From Macrothele yani (Eukaryota > Arthropoda > Arachnida > Araneae > Macrothelidae), in contig CM077027.1 in NCBI GenBank assembly GCA_039090855.1, forward strand, positions 103,706,424 through 103,770,423: 64,000 bases of DNA. Reading direction: 5' to 3'. Below are positions 43,781 to 53,196 of this stretch, in pieces (position 1 is the stretch's first letter; every line of letters starts with the position of its first letter). A program made the translations under genes and the position numbers. The notes under the pieces were generated by a model. The model did not search any database. It was not told the DNA's origin and worked only from the letters and a program-made list of their open reading frames with translations.

Positions 43781-46741
43781 ATGATTCCACAACTTAAATC
43801 TTGGCCCTCAGTCTCCGGCAGCTGGAATGTACCTGGCCAAGGCAGCGGCCAGTGCGACATAAAGGCAGAGGGTGCTAAGAATCCCCGGAGGACCGGACTA
43901 GGCTGCCATCTGATGCTGACCTTGGCTACTTACAATGGACGCTCCCTATCTTCTGATTCAAGGCTTCTTGAATTGGAAGAGGAACTACAAAGGATCAAGT
44001 GGGACATTGTGGGGCTAAGTGAGGTAAGGAGAAAAGGAGAAGATCTCATCGAACTGAAAAGTGGACATCTCTTCTACTATCGTGGGACAGATACTGGCAG
44101 AACTAGTGGTGTTGGATTTATAATAAACAAGAAACTGAAGGATAAAGTTGTAGAAGTTGAAAGTTCCTCTGACAGAGCTGCACGACTTGTTATCCAACTC
44201 TCGAAAAGATACCAGGCTCAGATTATTCAAACTTATGCACCCACCACAAGTCATCCTGAAGAAGAAATTGAAGAATTTTATGAGGAAATTTGTCATCTAA
44301 ATAATAAAGGTAAGCAGCACTTGAAAATAATTATGGGAGATTTCAATGCAAAAATAGGGCAACGGCAACAGAATGAAACTTCAGTAGGTAAATTTGGTCA
44401 CGGCAACAGAAACCAGCGTGGAAATACTCTCGTTGAGTTTGCAGAGGCAGAAGGGTTTTTCATCTTGAACTCCTTCTTCAAGAAAAAGCCACACAGGAAA
44501 TGGACATGGAGACATCCAAATGGGACGACAAGTGAAATTGATTTTATTATGTGTAACAAAAAATTCGTCATAAAAGACTGCAGTGTGCTAAACAAGTTCA
44601 ACACAGGTAGTGACCATAGATTGGTGAGATGTAAGATGCACCTCAACACTAAACTTGAACGTGGCAAGCTCATAAGACAAACAAAATCTATTGACATAAC
44701 CAACCTTAAAAAACACCATAATACCTTCAAGTTAGAACTGAAGAACAGGTTCTCTGCTTTAGAAGGCCTAACATCGGAAGAAGTGGACATCTCTGAAGTT
44801 AACAGAAAAGTAACCAAAGCTCTTGTGGAAACAGCAACAAAATTAGCTGGGTCTAAGAACAAGTTGCATGTGAACAAATTATCAGGAAAAACCAAAATGT
44901 TGATGCAAAAAAGAAGAGAGATGAGGACAACTAAAGAAGATGTGACTTCCAAAGTGGAATATATAGAGCTATGCAAGACAGTAAGAAAAAGTATCACTGA
45001 AGACATAAGGAAATTCAACTGTGAACTAGTGAGGAAAGCAATTGAAAACAACCAAAGCCTAAAGATAGCAAAGGGACATCTCAGTAAGGGAAGAAAACAG
45101 ATTATGGCACTGAGAAAAGAAGATGGTTCTGTAACAAGAAATAGAGGCGGAATTTTGACAAGAGTGAAAGATTTCTACTCCAAATTATATGAAAGGGATG
45201 ATATATGCACTTCAGACATCATGAAAGATACCAGTACCAGAGTTCCTCCAGTCCTTCCAGCAGAAGTTGCACATGCAATCAAGAACATGAAGCGAGGAAA
45301 AGCACCAGGAGAAGATGGAATTACTGTAGACATCATACAAGAAGCAAGTGGAGAAATCGAAACAGTACTCGCCCAAATTTTCACTCGATGCCTTAATGAA
45401 GGAAAGATTCCTGAGGATTGGAACACCGCTACAATGATCCTGCTACATAAGAAAGGTGACATTGAGGATCTCGGAAACTACAGACCTATCAGCCTGCTAT
45501 CAGTAGTTTATAAAATCTTCACTAAAGTTCTTTCACACCGCTTGAAGGTAACACTGGACATGGCTCAACCGAGAGAACAAGCTGGATTCAGGAGTGGCTA
45601 CAGCACAATAGATCATATCCACGTGCTGAAAGAACTAATTGAAAGAGCAAGGGAATATGAACTTCCATTGTGCATGGCTTTTGTCGATTATGAAAAAGCC
45701 TTTGATTCGGTGAAACCATCAGCAGTTACAGTGGCTCTGAAATCCTGCGGTATTGAAGATGCATACATTAATATTATTAATAACATCTATGAAAATGCAA
45801 GTGCAAAGATTAGGCTGTTTGAAAATACAACACACGTAAAAATTGGAAAGGGAGTGAGACAAGGTGACACCATATCTCCGAAGCTCTTTAATGCCACATT
45901 GGAGGGTGTTTTTCAGTCGCTGAGCTGGGAAAACAAGGGGATAAAGATTAATGGAGATTATCTAACCCACCTTCGTTTTGCTGATGACGTAGTCATTTTT
46001 GCAACTACCCCATCAGAGCTGCAGAGTATGATCCAGGAACTTGCTGACAAGAGTAAAGAAGTAGGATTAAAAATGAACTTTCAGAAGACAAAAGTGATGT
46101 TCAATGCTTTTACAAGAAATGAAGATTTATCGATTGATGGAGAAAAACTGGAGATAACAGACACATACGTTTATCTTGGACAGCAGATATCAAGTGAGGG
46201 TCACATTGATGAAGAAATTAATCGGCGTACAAAACTTGCCTGGAGAGCTTTTGGAAGAAACAGCATAATTTTCAAGAGCAATATGCCATTATGTCTTAAA
46301 AGAAAAGTGTTTGATCAATGCATCCTTCCAGTGCTTACGTATGGTGCAGAGACGTGGACCTTAACTAAAAGAGACATACAAAGGCTGCAGACAACTCAAA
46401 GAAGCATGGAGAGGTGCATGCTTGGTGTAACCAGGAGAGATAAGAAGAGGAACTCGTGGATCCGAAAAATGACGAGAGTGGAAGACATCATGATCAGAGT
46501 TAAATCCCTGAAATGGCAATGGGCTGGATATACTGCCAGAAGGACAGATCATCGATGGACAGCCGAAATTTTAGATTGGATTCCAAGGGACAGGAAAAGA
46601 CCCAGAAGAAGACCACATGGGAGATGGGTGGATGAAATTCGAAAGTATGCAGGGGTGACATGGAGGAGACTGGCACAAGACAGACCGTTGTGGAGGAAAC
46701 TTGGGGAGACCTTCGTCCAGCAGTGGATTGATAATGGTTGA
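43781..46741 (+). CDS. RTE-type endonuclease/reverse transcriptase polyprotein, 986 aa, intact (copy 1)
   Basis: This single protein nicks target DNA and copies the element RNA there (target-primed reverse transcription). Residues about 45-285 are an APE-like endonuclease: TYNGRS (N52), SEVRR (E81), YAPT (152-155), MGDFNAKIG (D187, N189) and GSDHRLV (277-279). Residues about 440-800 are the reverse transcriptase: GKAPGEDGIT, YRPISLLSVVYKI, EQAGFRSGYST, FVDYEKAFDS (D636), GVRQGDTISP, and FADDVV (D735, D736). The C-terminus is Arg/Trp-rich (KWQWAGYTARR, GRWVDEIRKYAG), typical for RTE. ATG at 43781 is shared with copy 2; no frameshift or stop. It differs from copy 2 at about 16 residues by my reading. 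Confidence 0.95.
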   Translation: MIPQLKSWPSVSGSWNVPGQGSGQCDIKAEGAKNPRRTGLGCHLMLTLATYNGRSLSSDSRLLELEEELQRIKWDIVGLSEVRRKGEDLIELKSGHLFYYRGTDTGRTSGVGFIINKKLKDKVVEVESSSDRAARLVIQLSKRYQAQIIQTYAPTTSHPEEEIEEFYEEICHLNNKGKQHLKIIMGDFNAKIGQRQQNETSVGKFGHGNRNQRGNTLVEFAEAEGFFILNSFFKKKPHRKWTWRHPNGTTSEIDFIMCNKKFVIKDCSVLNKFNTGSDHRLVRCKMHLNTKLERGKLIRQTKSIDITNLKKHHNTFKLELKNRFSALEGLTSEEVDISEVNRKVTKALVETATKLAGSKNKLHVNKLSGKTKMLMQKRREMRTTKEDVTSKVEYIELCKTVRKSITEDIRKFNCELVRKAIENNQSLKIAKGHLSKGRKQIMALRKEDGSVTRNRGGILTRVKDFYSKLYERDDICTSDIMKDTSTRVPPVLPAEVAHAIKNMKRGKAPGEDGITVDIIQEASGEIETVLAQIFTRCLNEGKIPEDWNTATMILLHKKGDIEDLGNYRPISLLSVVYKIFTKVLSHRLKVTLDMAQPREQAGFRSGYSTIDHIHVLKELIERAREYELPLCMAFVDYEKAFDSVKPSAVTVALKSCGIEDAYINIINNIYENASAKIRLFENTTHVKIGKGVRQGDTISPKLFNATLEGVFQSLSWENKGIKINGDYLTHLRFADDVVIFATTPSELQSMIQELADKSKEVGLKMNFQKTKVMFNAFTRNEDLSIDGEKLEITDTYVYLGQQISSEGHIDEEINRRTKLAWRAFGRNSIIFKSNMPLCLKRKVFDQCILPVLTYGAETWTLTKRDIQRLQTTQRSMERCMLGVTRRDKKRNSWIRKMTRVEDIMIRVKSLKWQWAGYTARRTDHRWTAEILDWIPRDRKRPRRRPHGRWVDEIRKYAGVTWRRLAQDRPLWRKLGETFVQQWIDNG

Positions 46742-47426
46742 CAATGATGATGATGATGATGATTTTAACTTGAAGAACTTTCAATTATTTTTCACATCTT
46801 TTGAGTTCTTATGTTATTACAGACTTTTCTAGCCTCTAAATTTTATCAAGGCCTGTTCCCAATGTATAGGAACTCTATCAAAAGTTTTGCTTGCACAGAA
46901 ATAATTTAAATTTTATTGCCAGGTTCCTCTCATTTGCTAGCTATTAAATTAAAATATTTTTCTTATGTATTTTGTAAGTGTATGTACTATTTGTGAATTT
47001 GGTTTTTGAAAATGCTACTATGATTTTTGAAGGTTCATTGATGAAACTGTTTTTCTGGATATAAAAACTTGCTTTAATTAGTCTTTTGCTTTTATGAGGT
47101 TTATAATCAAATATATATATATATATATATATATACTGAAGAGCAAAACTGAAGACTAAGGAAAAACTTTAGAATTTAAAACATATATATATATATATTT
47201 GACATAAAGTTCCATTTCACACACATTGTTGCACATTCAGTTGTAATGTACTTATTTTGTCCTCACTGGAATCTGTAATGTTCTGAAAATTATTATTTAT
47301 TGTTTTATTAATTTTTCTTTAAATTACCTTATTCTGTTGTTATCGTGGTTCGCGCTTCGTGTGTTTGCAGCAAGTTTTCTGTTTCAATGGTTGTGTACGC
47401 AGACACATTTTATTTTTATACAAATA

Positions 47427-48790
47427 TGGTTGTAGCTTTAATTTTAAATCTGCGTGTAACATTGATTATTGTTTTGCAATAAAGGAATGGTGAAGAAGAA
47501 TTAGTAACTCACAGAATGAATCAAGGAAATCATCGCACGATTTGGTGACAGTCTGTAGTGTAGATCTGTCCACAGATAACCATTGTTTATACGTTATAGT
47601 ACCCACCATATTCTCATCCATCAGGTTTCTTAACCTCTCTTTCAGGATTGGCATATGGTCAGCTTCTACACATTCTTTACAATTCCCTAGGTAACAAGCA
47701 GGCTGAGGAGGATTACAAATTATTACAGCTATGCAATCCTTATGGATCTTCAAAGAAACACTTTCTTCAAACATTAATTCAGCAATTTTCCCACCTATCA
47801 TCATTAATTTAAAATTTTGGTGGATAGCGCACACACAAATGGAATGTGTTCCACTCGCACCTGCAAGAACGCAGTGTTTTGGGCAAAGCTCACAAAATTT
47901 TGAAAAACCAGTTTTATTACCCAAGTAGTTTTCCCTAAATAATGCATAAAGTTCCTTAAGATTGCTCAGAACAATCCTTTTCTGTTAAGAAATTCAATTT
48001 CCATTTAATTGCTTTACAGATACACAATCTTTTTGCCTAGCATTATTCTACTAACAATGTCTGATTCATAAAATCCTCTCACGGTATTAGCCACATTTTC
48101 GGCTAGTGACTTTCCAGGTTTTGGATTCGGTGATGGTAAAATCCCTTTTTCCTTCACTAATTCTTTGGCCTTTCGCACCATAAAATTAGAAGCTTTAAAC
48201 TCTCTTTGAATTTGTCCTATGCTCCAACTTTTCGGCAGAGTAGTACTGGTAAGAATTTGCACCTTTTCACTACGGCTTGTGGATGTATGAAATTTTTCTT
48301 TGAGTTGACATATCATTTCACTTTTCACAGGTATCACTTGGACCTCAGCATTAGTATGATCTAATTCAAACAACCTTTGCAATGCAATTCCTACCTTCTT
48401 AGATTTTTTTGTTGGATATTTCTGTAGTTTAAGTTTTTCTTACTCCCTGATGACTCTCCCAAGATATTCAAACTATGATTTAAAGAATCTAGTAATTTCT
48501 AGTTCTTCTTCACCATCTAATTTCATTAGTTTATCATCACAGTCTTGCAGACCACTTGATCCAGGTAGTTCTTCTTGGGAATTAGATTCCAGTGATGGGT
48601 TATATTTTAATGCACATATTTCTTTCCTGTACCGGTCACATATCATTTGGCCAAAAAATTCAGGAAATGGTTCACAGATCCACTTAGAAGTAGGGTGCAG
48701 ACTTTTTCTTTTGCAAGAATGTTTCTCTTTCTCCAGAGGGTTACAACATCTGTTTAACCACTGCTTGTTCACTTTTCTTTTTCAGAATCC
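47427..48790 (-). pseudogene. Orphan protein gene, N-terminal part
   Basis: On the minus strand a polypyrimidine tract and acceptor-like tttcttatcccttacag precede 48790. Then come CCNPLEKEKHSCKRKSLHPT, after a break WSIGQIQREFKASNFMVRKA and KELVKEKGILPSPNPKPGKS (48382-48014), and then GFSKFCELCPKHCVLAGASG with THSICVCAIHQNFKL (47924-47466). It ends SMLHADLKLKLQP after a TAA. This Cys/His-rich order is that of the same orphan family as the part at 42511-43395. Stops and shifts show it is dead. Together the pieces would encode one protein of perhaps 700-800 residues. Confidence 0.6.
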
Positions 48791-48794
48791 TGTA

Positions 48795-49390
48795 AGGGAT
48801 AAGAAAAGTTAACTCTTTAAAACCATTTATAAACTAGTGAAATATAGAGTCAGTGTAGCAATTTTCATAATAAATATGCTGTAAGCTTATGAGGTTTGGC
48901 TTTTTAAACTAAAACCCTAATTGCAAACCAAACCCCTCGGAATCAACCAATCAGCTGTAATTCAAACTCTGACTTAAAACTGAATTACAAACCAAAGCCT
49001 ACTAACCTCAAGTTTTAATTGATATCAAAACTTTAAACTGTTGAATAAGAAAAATGAAATTAAAGTTATTGTATAGAAATCCAAAATGTAATATATGTAT
49101 GAATGCCAAGAAAAAAAAAATGAAAGAATTTCATAATTATCTTTCACATAACCTTATTTAGTGCCTAAATTTAAAATTGTTACATATTTGGTTAAGACGA
49201 AATATTCATGAAAAACAATCGTAGTAAAATATACATGATTTTCAATAATTTAAGGTCATGTACAAAGACCTAAAAAAGTTTCTACATACATCATATGCTT
49301 AGTATTATTTTAAAGATCAATTGAATAGTGTTAAAAAAGCATTCATGTGTATGTTGATACCATTGAGCAAGATGACATAGTTTAAATATA
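48795..49390. other. AT-rich stretch, nothing recognised
   Basis: No coding family. Repeated phrases such as aaaccaaacccctcgg / aaaccaaagcctac near 48920-49000 are weakly duplicated. Confidence 0.35.
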
Positions 49391-49420
49391 CACTGGTGTG
49401 CAAAAATTAAGGACGAAGAC
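49389..49420 (+). repeat. Solo Tc1/mariner-type terminus
   Basis: tacactggtgtgcaaaaatt (continuing aaggacga) has the form of a Tc1/mariner terminal repeat preceded by TA. No partner was found; another Tc1-like element starts 55 bp further on and may have landed inside this one. Confidence 0.4.
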
Positions 49421-49445
49421 GAGAAATTAGATTTTATTCCATATA

Positions 49446-50877
49446 CACTAGCGGAAAGTGAAAAAAGAACACCAAAAAGGAACTGGCGGACGATCATGAA
49501 ATTTACATAAGTTAATGGGGTCGAGTTTATGTAGATGTGATGTTAATTTTGAGACCAGCTGGTGAGCGCTTACGCCACAGCACGGCATAATATGCAAATT
49601 ATCGTCGGTGGTATTTAAGAAGTATGGCGAAGTGAAATGCAATCAGTCGTTGGCGTACGGACACGTGCGAAGACCCCGAAGAAGCTGCAATGCCTGGACA
49701 TGGAAGACTAGTACGATTTCGGCAGTTATCGGACTTTGAGTGAGGTCGTCTAGTCGGACTCCACGAGGCTGGGTGGTCGTAACGTCGTATTGCGGAGCGA
49801 ATTGGATGGGAAGTATCGGTGGTGGTAAGATGGTGGCGTAGATGGTCCGAGGAACATTCCCACAAGAGAAGACGTGGAACCGGGAGTCACAGACGGACTG
49901 ATGAGCAGACCGATCGACGCATAAGAAGAGTGGCGTTGTCAAGCAGAACATCCACTGCGACGCAAATTCGAGCTGCTGTTGCACCTGAGGTGACTGTGCG
50001 AACAATCCGCAACCATCTACTGGATGCAGGACTACGTGCACGTGTGCCTCTCGAATGTGTACCTCTGACTCCAGCCCACCGTCAGGAACGGCTGCAGTGG
50101 TGTCGCCAATGTCTGCACTGATGAACGCAATGGCGATATGTCGTGTTCAGCGATGAAAGCAGATTCTGCTTGGGAGCCTCCGATGGCCGTATGCGTATTC
50201 GCAGACGCACAGGGGAGCGTCTCCACCCTTCTTACATCCACCAGGGACACACAGAGCCTACACCTGGTCTCCTGGTGTGGGGAGCGATCAGCTATTGCTC
50301 CCGTACACAACTAGTGTTTGTACCGGGTACGTTAAACAGCACCTCCTACATCAACAACATCATTCAGCCTGTTGTTGTGCCACTTGTAAGGTCGGTCCAT
50401 CATGGTGTTTTGCAGCAAGATAACGCACGGCCACATACGGCACGTGCAATGCAACATGCACTTCAGGGTGTAAGACAACTTCCATGGCCTGCACGTTCAC
50501 CGGATTTGTCCCCCATTGAGCACGTGTGGGATTTTATGGGACAACGACTTATCTGGTCTCCACGGCCAGCCACGACCATCCCTGATTTACGCGTCCAGGT
50601 TGAGGATGCTTGGAACTCAATACCCCAAACTTACATCCAACATCTGTGTGACAGACTCCATGCCAGAATTGCACAGTGTGACGCAGTTCATGGCGGTTCA
50701 ACCTCGTACTAACAGTGTTATATGGAAATGTTATTTTTCAGTTTACCAGCAAATACAGCTGTATTTTGCCATAATGTTTTGATCACGTTATCCTCTGTAT
50801 TCCGTTATTATGCTGTATAAATTTCGTTGGTATCAGACGTCTCCTTCTTGGTGTTCTTTTTTCACTTTCCGCCAGTG
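49446..50877 (+). mobile_element. Tc1-like element with intact termini
   Basis: Left terminus cactagcggaaagtgaaaaa at 49446 (continuing agaacacca) and right terminus its reverse complement ending at 50877 (one or two mismatches over about 33 bp). TA flanks both (49444-49445, 50878-50879). 1432 bp. Encodes a dead transposase. Confidence 0.9.
49690..50712 (+). pseudogene. Tc1-like transposase, full length with four in-frame stops
   Basis: One frame of 340 codons from MPGHGRLVRFRQLSDFE at 49690 has TGA at 49741-49743, TAA at 49780-49782 and two adjacent TGA codons at 50119-50124, but no frameshift. Parts: two helix-turn-helix regions (RRIAERIGWEVSVVVRWW; TVRTIRNHLLDAGLRARVPL), FSDESRFCLGASDGRMRI (first Asp), LVWGAISYCS, LQQDNARPHTARAM (second Asp), SPDLSPIEHVWDFM (Glu). 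I count 32 residues between the last two, as in element C at 20 kb. The stops look like simple C-to-T or G-to-A changes. Inactive. Confidence 0.88.
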
Positions 50878-50879
50878 TA

Positions 50880-51358
50880 TTTACATAGGTATTCACGTAC
50901 GCTGGCGGAAAACGTTGAACTTTAAAAGCGTCGCTATGTCATTAAGCATTGCGTCATTACCAGTTTTGATTGTAGCCTGCCCATCACCCAATAAGAAGAG
51001 AGTGCTAAAAATCGCTGCTTCACCATGGCAGCCGGTCACGGGACCAGAACTTTCCTGTGTGGTTAACGCTGAAGACAATAAGCCACTCATTCCTTTCCTT
51101 TGCATCTTTAAAAAATGCTTAAAAATCAGAAAATTACTTTCTTAAAAAAAATTTGTAAAAGAGGGATGATAGTTGTGAGTTTATGCTGAAAAAATTGCAA
51201 TGCGTTATTATTTATAGTTTACCATATACGCGTTTTTTAAAATGAATCCCATCGCGAAATAGAGAATTTTGTGAAATTTAAAATGTTAATTTCTTGTAAA
51301 CTAAGTCTAAATTCAGAAAAAGGGCGACGAGGTGCTAAAATTCGGCCATGGCCCTCCT
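50880..51358. other. Short unassigned stretch
   Basis: The open frame at 50810-51145 overlaps the Tc1 terminus and shows no family. A second gctggcggaaaacg near 50900 resembles the Tc1 terminus just before it (gcgga-aagt), perhaps a decayed duplicate. Confidence 0.3.
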
Positions 51359-51921
51359 TTAGAGCTGAGTTCAGGCTCAATTTTCAGAGCACGAACCCGT
51401 CCGAGCCCGGGGTATATCAACCCAAGCCCATCTGAGCCTGAATTTTATATTGCAAGATAGAGCCCGAGCCCGAACGAGGCCGAAAACTGGCTAACCTGTT
51501 CAACCATTAATAAAAAAAACATCTCCTTTTCAACACTTCCACTCTCTTCTCCTGCAATTAACCAATGTATTTCTCAAATAGGGAATGGTTGGAAGGGAAG
51601 GGACCTATCTATTTTTACAGTGTAACTGGACGGTTTTCTTTGACCGTTCGTTTCCACCAGAAGTGCTTCAGGCGTCCGGGCATCCAAAATGACCGGGAGG
51701 TGCTGCAATTGTATGTTACTCAATAATGCTAATATTGTCGCGCCACAATGCGCTACAAAATGTACGTTGCTAAATAGAATCAGCAGGGAGCTACTGCGTG
51801 AAGATAAGGGGTAAATTATCATCGCCATACTATCAACTGGTAAAAACTGTGTTATATATGTGTCTGCGTACACAACCATTGAAATTATCATCGGCATACT
51901 ATCAACTGGTAAAAACCACGG

Positions 51922-52011
51922 CTATATTTATGAAGTGTCCGAAGTACGAATCCGGGTACCCAAAGGATCTTGGGTACCTGGATTCGTACTTCGGACGCTT
52001 CATGAATATAG
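51922..52011. repeat. Snap-back hairpin, 41-bp arms
   Basis: ctatatttatgaagtgtccg ... cgggtaccca at 51922-51962 pairs with tgggtacctggattc ... cttcatgaatatag at 51971-52011, with about three mismatches and an 8-base loop. It ends 9 bp before the open frame of the Penelope endonuclease fragment. Confidence 0.88.
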
Positions 52012-52019
52012 TTCAGTGA

Positions 52020-52574
52020 ACTCGATCCACTACCCTAACTACGCCCAAAACAACTTTATGGTATATTGGCAAGACTGAATTTTCTCAACCACTCGTGTCA
52101 ATCCTTAGAAAGACATGCAAGAAATATGGTCTTGGTTTTGGAGTCTCGACTCGTAACATCTTTTCTATTATCAGAACTGATCGTGACGTGATTCCCGATC
52201 TATCTAGACCCGGTGTATACCGCATACTTTTAGTCAACCCGAATAATCCAGAGGATGTGAAATATTATATAGGTTCAACACTCAGGACCTTAAAAGTCCG
52301 ATTATCGGAACACCAATATTACTTGAAGTCAGGCTCCACCAACACAGCACTAACTGAAACTGTGGACCAAGAGGGGAAAATATCAGACTGGAAGAATACC
52401 ATGGTTTTGAACTCTAAAGTAACAAGGGAAAATGTTTTCCTCTCCGAGAGCCTATATATCCATTCAATTGGGTCTTTATGCTGTAACTCAGAGCTCTCGT
52501 CATTCATTCCTCACATATGGAAAAAGCTAATCCCCATCGACATGCCTGGCACCACTACGGACAATTTTGTATAA
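52020..52574 (+). CDS. Penelope-like element fragment: linker and GIY-YIG endonuclease domain
   Basis: An open frame from 52020 to the stop at 52572-52574 has no good ATG start and must be the 3' part of a longer gene. It reads LWYIGKTEFSQPLVSILRKT then CKKYGLGFGVSTRNI, the linker that follows the reverse transcriptase in Penelope-like elements, then RPGVYRILLVNP and VKYYIGSTLRTLKVRLSEHQ. GVY, YIG, R and EH are the signature of the GIY-YIG nuclease, and SLSES-type ESLYIHSIGSLCCNSEL supplies the later Glu. In these retroelements the domain cuts target DNA. The reverse transcriptase part is missing upstream, where a hairpin sits instead. Confidence 0.82.
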   Translation, partial: TRSTTLTTPKTTLWYIGKTEFSQPLVSILRKTCKKYGLGFGVSTRNIFSIIRTDRDVIPDLSRPGVYRILLVNPNNPEDVKYYIGSTLRTLKVRLSEHQYYLKSGSTNTALTETVDQEGKISDWKNTMVLNSKVTRENVFLSESLYIHSIGSLCCNSELSSFIPHIWKKLIPIDMPGTTTDNFV

Positions 52575-52707
52575 CCTTTCATATCTTTGAAATTTTGATC
52601 GTTTTTGATTTGCTATGTTGACCGATGTCAACGCCTACTGCATTGCATCATGGGTCAAACCTTATTGTATATAAGTGGAACACTTGTTGTTCTTTATGGC
52701 CTTAAGC

Positions 52708-52735
52708 CTGAAGATGGGATCTAGGGATCCCGAAA
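52708..52735 (+). ncRNA. Hammerhead-like motif downstream of the Penelope endonuclease
   Basis: cctgaaga is followed by t, then GGGATC-tagg-GATCCC and GAAA. This has the order of a hammerhead core (CTGANGA, stem II, GAAA), with one extra T between the GA and stem II. Flanking AAGC and GCTT could form a short stem I, and only a one-pair helix III (GATC) is available. Penelope-like elements often carry small hammerheads near their ends. Activity is doubtful because of the extra base. Confidence 0.35.
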
Positions 52736-53196
52736 GATCTCGCTTTTAACTTGCTTTTACTTGTGAATAAAGTTTTTAAACTAGTCTATAGTATCAGCGG
52801 GGATAATTTTTAATCGTACGTAAACAGCTTTTTATGTCTTACATAATGCTATCAACTGTCCAGTATCTATAGTTCTTGAAAAAGCTTTTTCTTCTCTGCA
52901 GAAACACACTAATGTGCGGCTTATGGCATTTTTACACCCAAGCCCGGAATAAATAGCCATCTTGAATGCCCACTTCCTAGCCAGAACCAGTTGCCGAAGA
53001 ATTCCATTTACCGATTATAAAGTGCCTCATGTGCTAAATCATATAAAATCACATTTATATATATAAAAAAAATTCTCTCACACTCCTTCTCTCTAAGAGC
53101 CCGTGCCCGAACCACAGTAAATATTCTACAGCCCGAGACCGATTCAGGCCCGTGCTCTGCTTCGGGCTCGGGCTCAGCCCGTCTCAGCTCTACCTT

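Larger units (their letters stand above)
43572..46761 (+). mobile_element. Full-length RTE-type LINE, copy 1
   Basis: It starts gggatgtaaggtcagg at 43572, has a 5' leader of about 208 bp, one 986-codon gene, and ends soon after the stop in a (GAT)n tail, the microsatellite tail typical of RTE-type elements rather than poly-A. attttaactt(g) is present at 43562-43572 and again at 46762-46772, a 10-11-bp target duplication. Start and end agree with copy 2 on the other strand at 57967-61153. Complete structure and few differences from copy 2 indicate recent activity. Confidence 0.93.
43407..47426. mobile_element. Unidentified insertion with an 11-bp target duplication, carrying a hairpin and an RTE element
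   Basis: tggttgtagct occurs at 43396-43406 and again at 47427-47437, and the orphan protein reads LKLKLQP up to one side and LQPGQFLVIF from the other, so removal of this stretch restores the gene. Without the RTE copy inside it the insertion is about 830 bp: a 53-bp-arm hairpin on the left and an AT-rich part (46773-47426) with two (AT)n runs near 47107-47136 and 47182-47200 on the right. No coding. Family unknown. Confidence 0.65.
51360..53196. mobile_element. Inverted-repeat element with gagcccgagcccg termini, enclosing a Penelope fragment
   Basis: Left tagagctgagttcaggctca ... cagagcacgaacccgtccga; right reverse-complemented tagagctgagacgggctgag ... cagagcacgggcctgaatc. GC-rich (cgggct) sub-repeats in the termini contrast with the AT-rich surroundings and resemble hAT-like non-autonomous elements known in animals. 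The target duplication is not clear. Inside lie a 69-bp-spaced direct repeat (aaattatcatcg(c/g)catac at 51813 and 51882), a hairpin and the Penelope endonuclease piece. Confidence 0.55.

Noticed and set aside
44398..45051. Long open frames antisense to RTE copy 1 (and their equals at 59674-60327 in copy 2)
   Set aside because: They lie opposite a complete, conserved reverse transcriptase gene, are Phe/Leu/Ser-rich as expected from antisense reading, and appear in both copies only because the elements are alike.
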